Origin: Geobacter sp. UBA6169 | Lineage (GTDB): Bacteria > Desulfobacterota > Desulfuromonadia > Geobacterales > Pseudopelobacteraceae | Assembly (NCBI GenBank): GCA_002422265.1 | Contig: DIUB01000009.1 | Span: 1-15,656, forward strand | Direction of reading: 5' to 3' | Length of the DNA: 15,656 bases | Shown here: one piece after another, positions 14,443 through 15,656 of the stretch | Position numbering within the stretch: the first letter of the stretch is position 1 | Layout of the letters: the number at the start of each line of letters is the position of its first letter | Notes under the pieces: generated by a model | Databases searched by the model: none | The model's input: the letters and a program-made list of their open reading frames with translations, nothing else | Told to the model about the DNA's origin: nothing | Translations under genes and position numbers: made by a program

Positions 14443-15656
14443 ATGTCGTTTGTTGAACTGAATCTGCACGCATCAATCCAGAAGGCCATTTCCGTTTGCG
14501 GCTATGCCGAGCCGACCCCGATTCAGGCCGAAGCCATTCCGAAGGCCCTGGCTGGTAAAGACCTGATCGCCTCGGCCCAGACCGGTACCGGCAAGACCGC
14601 TGCCTTTATTATTCCGGCCCTGGAGCGGCTTGCCAAACCTGGACCTGCCGGCATCGGACCCCGGGTGCTGGTGCTGACTCCCACCCGTGAGCTGGCAGCC
14701 CAGGTGGCTGACTCCGTGGCCCGCTACGGTCGCTTTATCCGGATGCGCTACGGCTCCATCGTGGGCGGCATGCCGTACCCGGAGCAGGTCCGTTTGTTGC
14801 GTCAGCCGGTGGATCTGATCGTGGCCACTCCCGGTCGTCTGATTGATCACCTTGAGAGTGGTCGTATTGATCTGTCACGGGTGGAGTTGCTGGTGCTTGA
14901 TGAGGCCGACCGGATGCTGGACATGGGCTTTACTGATGCCGTTGACCAGATTGCCGCTGCCACCCCTAAAAAGCGCCAGACCCTGCTGTTTACCGCCACC
15001 ATGGATGACCCCATGGCACGGCTGGCCGGACGGCTGTTGAAGGAGCCGACCCGGATCAGTATTGCCACCCCTAAGACCACCCACAGCCAGATCGAGCAGC
15101 GGATGCACCTGGCCGACAACCTCAAGCACAAGCATAAGCTGCTGCAGCGACTGCTGGAAGACCCCACCATCACCCAGGCAATTATTTTTTCCGCCACCAA
15201 GCGGGATGCCGATTCCCTGGCCCGTGACCTCTATGACCAAGGGTATGCGGCAGCGCCGTTGCATGGCGATATGACCCAGGGGGCTCGTAACCGGACCCTG
15301 ACCAACCTGCGGCGGGGTAAGGTGCGTTTGCTGGTTGCCACCGACGTGGCAGCCCGCGGCCTGGATATCAACGGGATCAGCCATGTGATTAACTTTGACC
15401 TGCCCCGGGCTGCCGAGGATTATGTCCACCGGATCGGTCGTACCGGCCGGGCCGGTGCCACCGGCGTGGCCATCTCTTTTGTTTCACCTGCGGATGCGGT
15501 GTATCTGCAACGGATTCAGAAATACACCGGTCACACTGTCGCGATGCAGACCCTGGCCGGTCTTGAGCCGGTCAGCGTGCTGCCGGTACCGGGGCGTGGC
15601 GGCAATGGTGCCGGTGCCAGAGGCCGCAGGCCGTTTTCAGCTGGCGGGCAGCGGCG
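14443..15656 (+). CDS. rhlE: DEAD-box ATP-dependent RNA helicase, RhlE-like (3' end outside window)
   Basis: 404 residues are visible with no stop before the window edge. The start MSFVELNLHASIQKAI is typical of RhlE. Motifs in order: Q motif (GYAEPTPIQ, Q28), Walker A AQTGTGKT (45-52), PTREL (80-84), DEAD (153-156) followed by RMLDMGF, TAT (184-186, in place of the usual SAT), ARGLDI, and HRIGRTGR (329-336). From about residue 380 the protein becomes rich in Gly and Arg (GRGGNGAGARGRR), the start of a basic RNA-binding tail that runs off the window. Expected role: ATP-dependent unwinding of RNA in ribosome assembly or RNA turnover, often at low temperature. The long upstream region suggests post-transcriptional control. 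The family call is firm; RhlE against a close paralogue is less certain. Confidence 0.93.
   Translation, partial: MSFVELNLHASIQKAISVCGYAEPTPIQAEAIPKALAGKDLIASAQTGTGKTAAFIIPALERLAKPGPAGIGPRVLVLTPTRELAAQVADSVARYGRFIRMRYGSIVGGMPYPEQVRLLRQPVDLIVATPGRLIDHLESGRIDLSRVELLVLDEADRMLDMGFTDAVDQIAAATPKKRQTLLFTATMDDPMARLAGRLLKEPTRISIATPKTTHSQIEQRMHLADNLKHKHKLLQRLLEDPTITQAIIFSATKRDADSLARDLYDQGYAAAPLHGDMTQGARNRTLTNLRRGKVRLLVATDVAARGLDINGISHVINFDLPRAAEDYVHRIGRTGRAGATGVAISFVSPADAVYLQRIQKYTGHTVAMQTLAGLEPVSVLPVPGRGGNGAGARGRRPFSAGGQR

Overview
The window comes from a bacterium of moderately high GC content. The gene set (an Ehr-type, hydrogenase-4-like membrane complex with two HyfB-type subunits) points to the Geobacter/Trichlorobacter/Pelobacter group of Desulfuromonadia. 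That placement is an inference from gene content, not from a marker gene.

Left part (1-3394): the 3' end of an iron-sulfur-flavoprotein-like NAD(P)H-dependent FMN reductase (+), a 56-residue two-helix membrane protein on the minus strand (505-675), and a complete 890-residue P-type cation ATPase of the Ca2+ (PacL/LMCA1/SERCA-like) class (+). The ATPase carries two oppositely oriented heptanucleotide repeat arrays inside its nucleotide-binding domain.

Centre (3398-14099): a divergent locus around an AT-rich intergenic region (6695-6812). Rightward run six tightly packed genes: hyfB-, hyfC-, hyfE-, hyfF-, hyfG- and hyfI-like. Leftward run four overlapping or abutting genes: a ribbon-helix-helix antitoxin-like protein, a MazF-fold toxin-like protein, a fusion of an HTH domain to a PTS EIIA (PtsN-like) domain, and a second hyfB-like gene. 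The catalytic-type large subunit lacks all four cysteines that bind Ni-Fe in true hydrogenases. The complex is therefore best read as an energy-converting hydrogenase-related (Ehr) complex: three antiporter-like subunits, a NuoH-like and a NuoK-like subunit, and a peripheral Fe-S arm, with an unknown electron donor or acceptor. The HTH-EIIA protein is a good candidate regulator. The MazF-like protein has lost both residues known to be catalytic in B. subtilis MazF, so it may act in regulation and not as an RNase toxin.

Right part (14100-15656): a 343-base gene-free stretch followed by a DEAD-box RNA helicase (RhlE-like) that runs off the window. The 343 bases hold several mutually compatible inverted repeats, including an 11-bp long-range helix closing a branched structure. 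I interpret this as a candidate structured 5' leader controlling the helicase.
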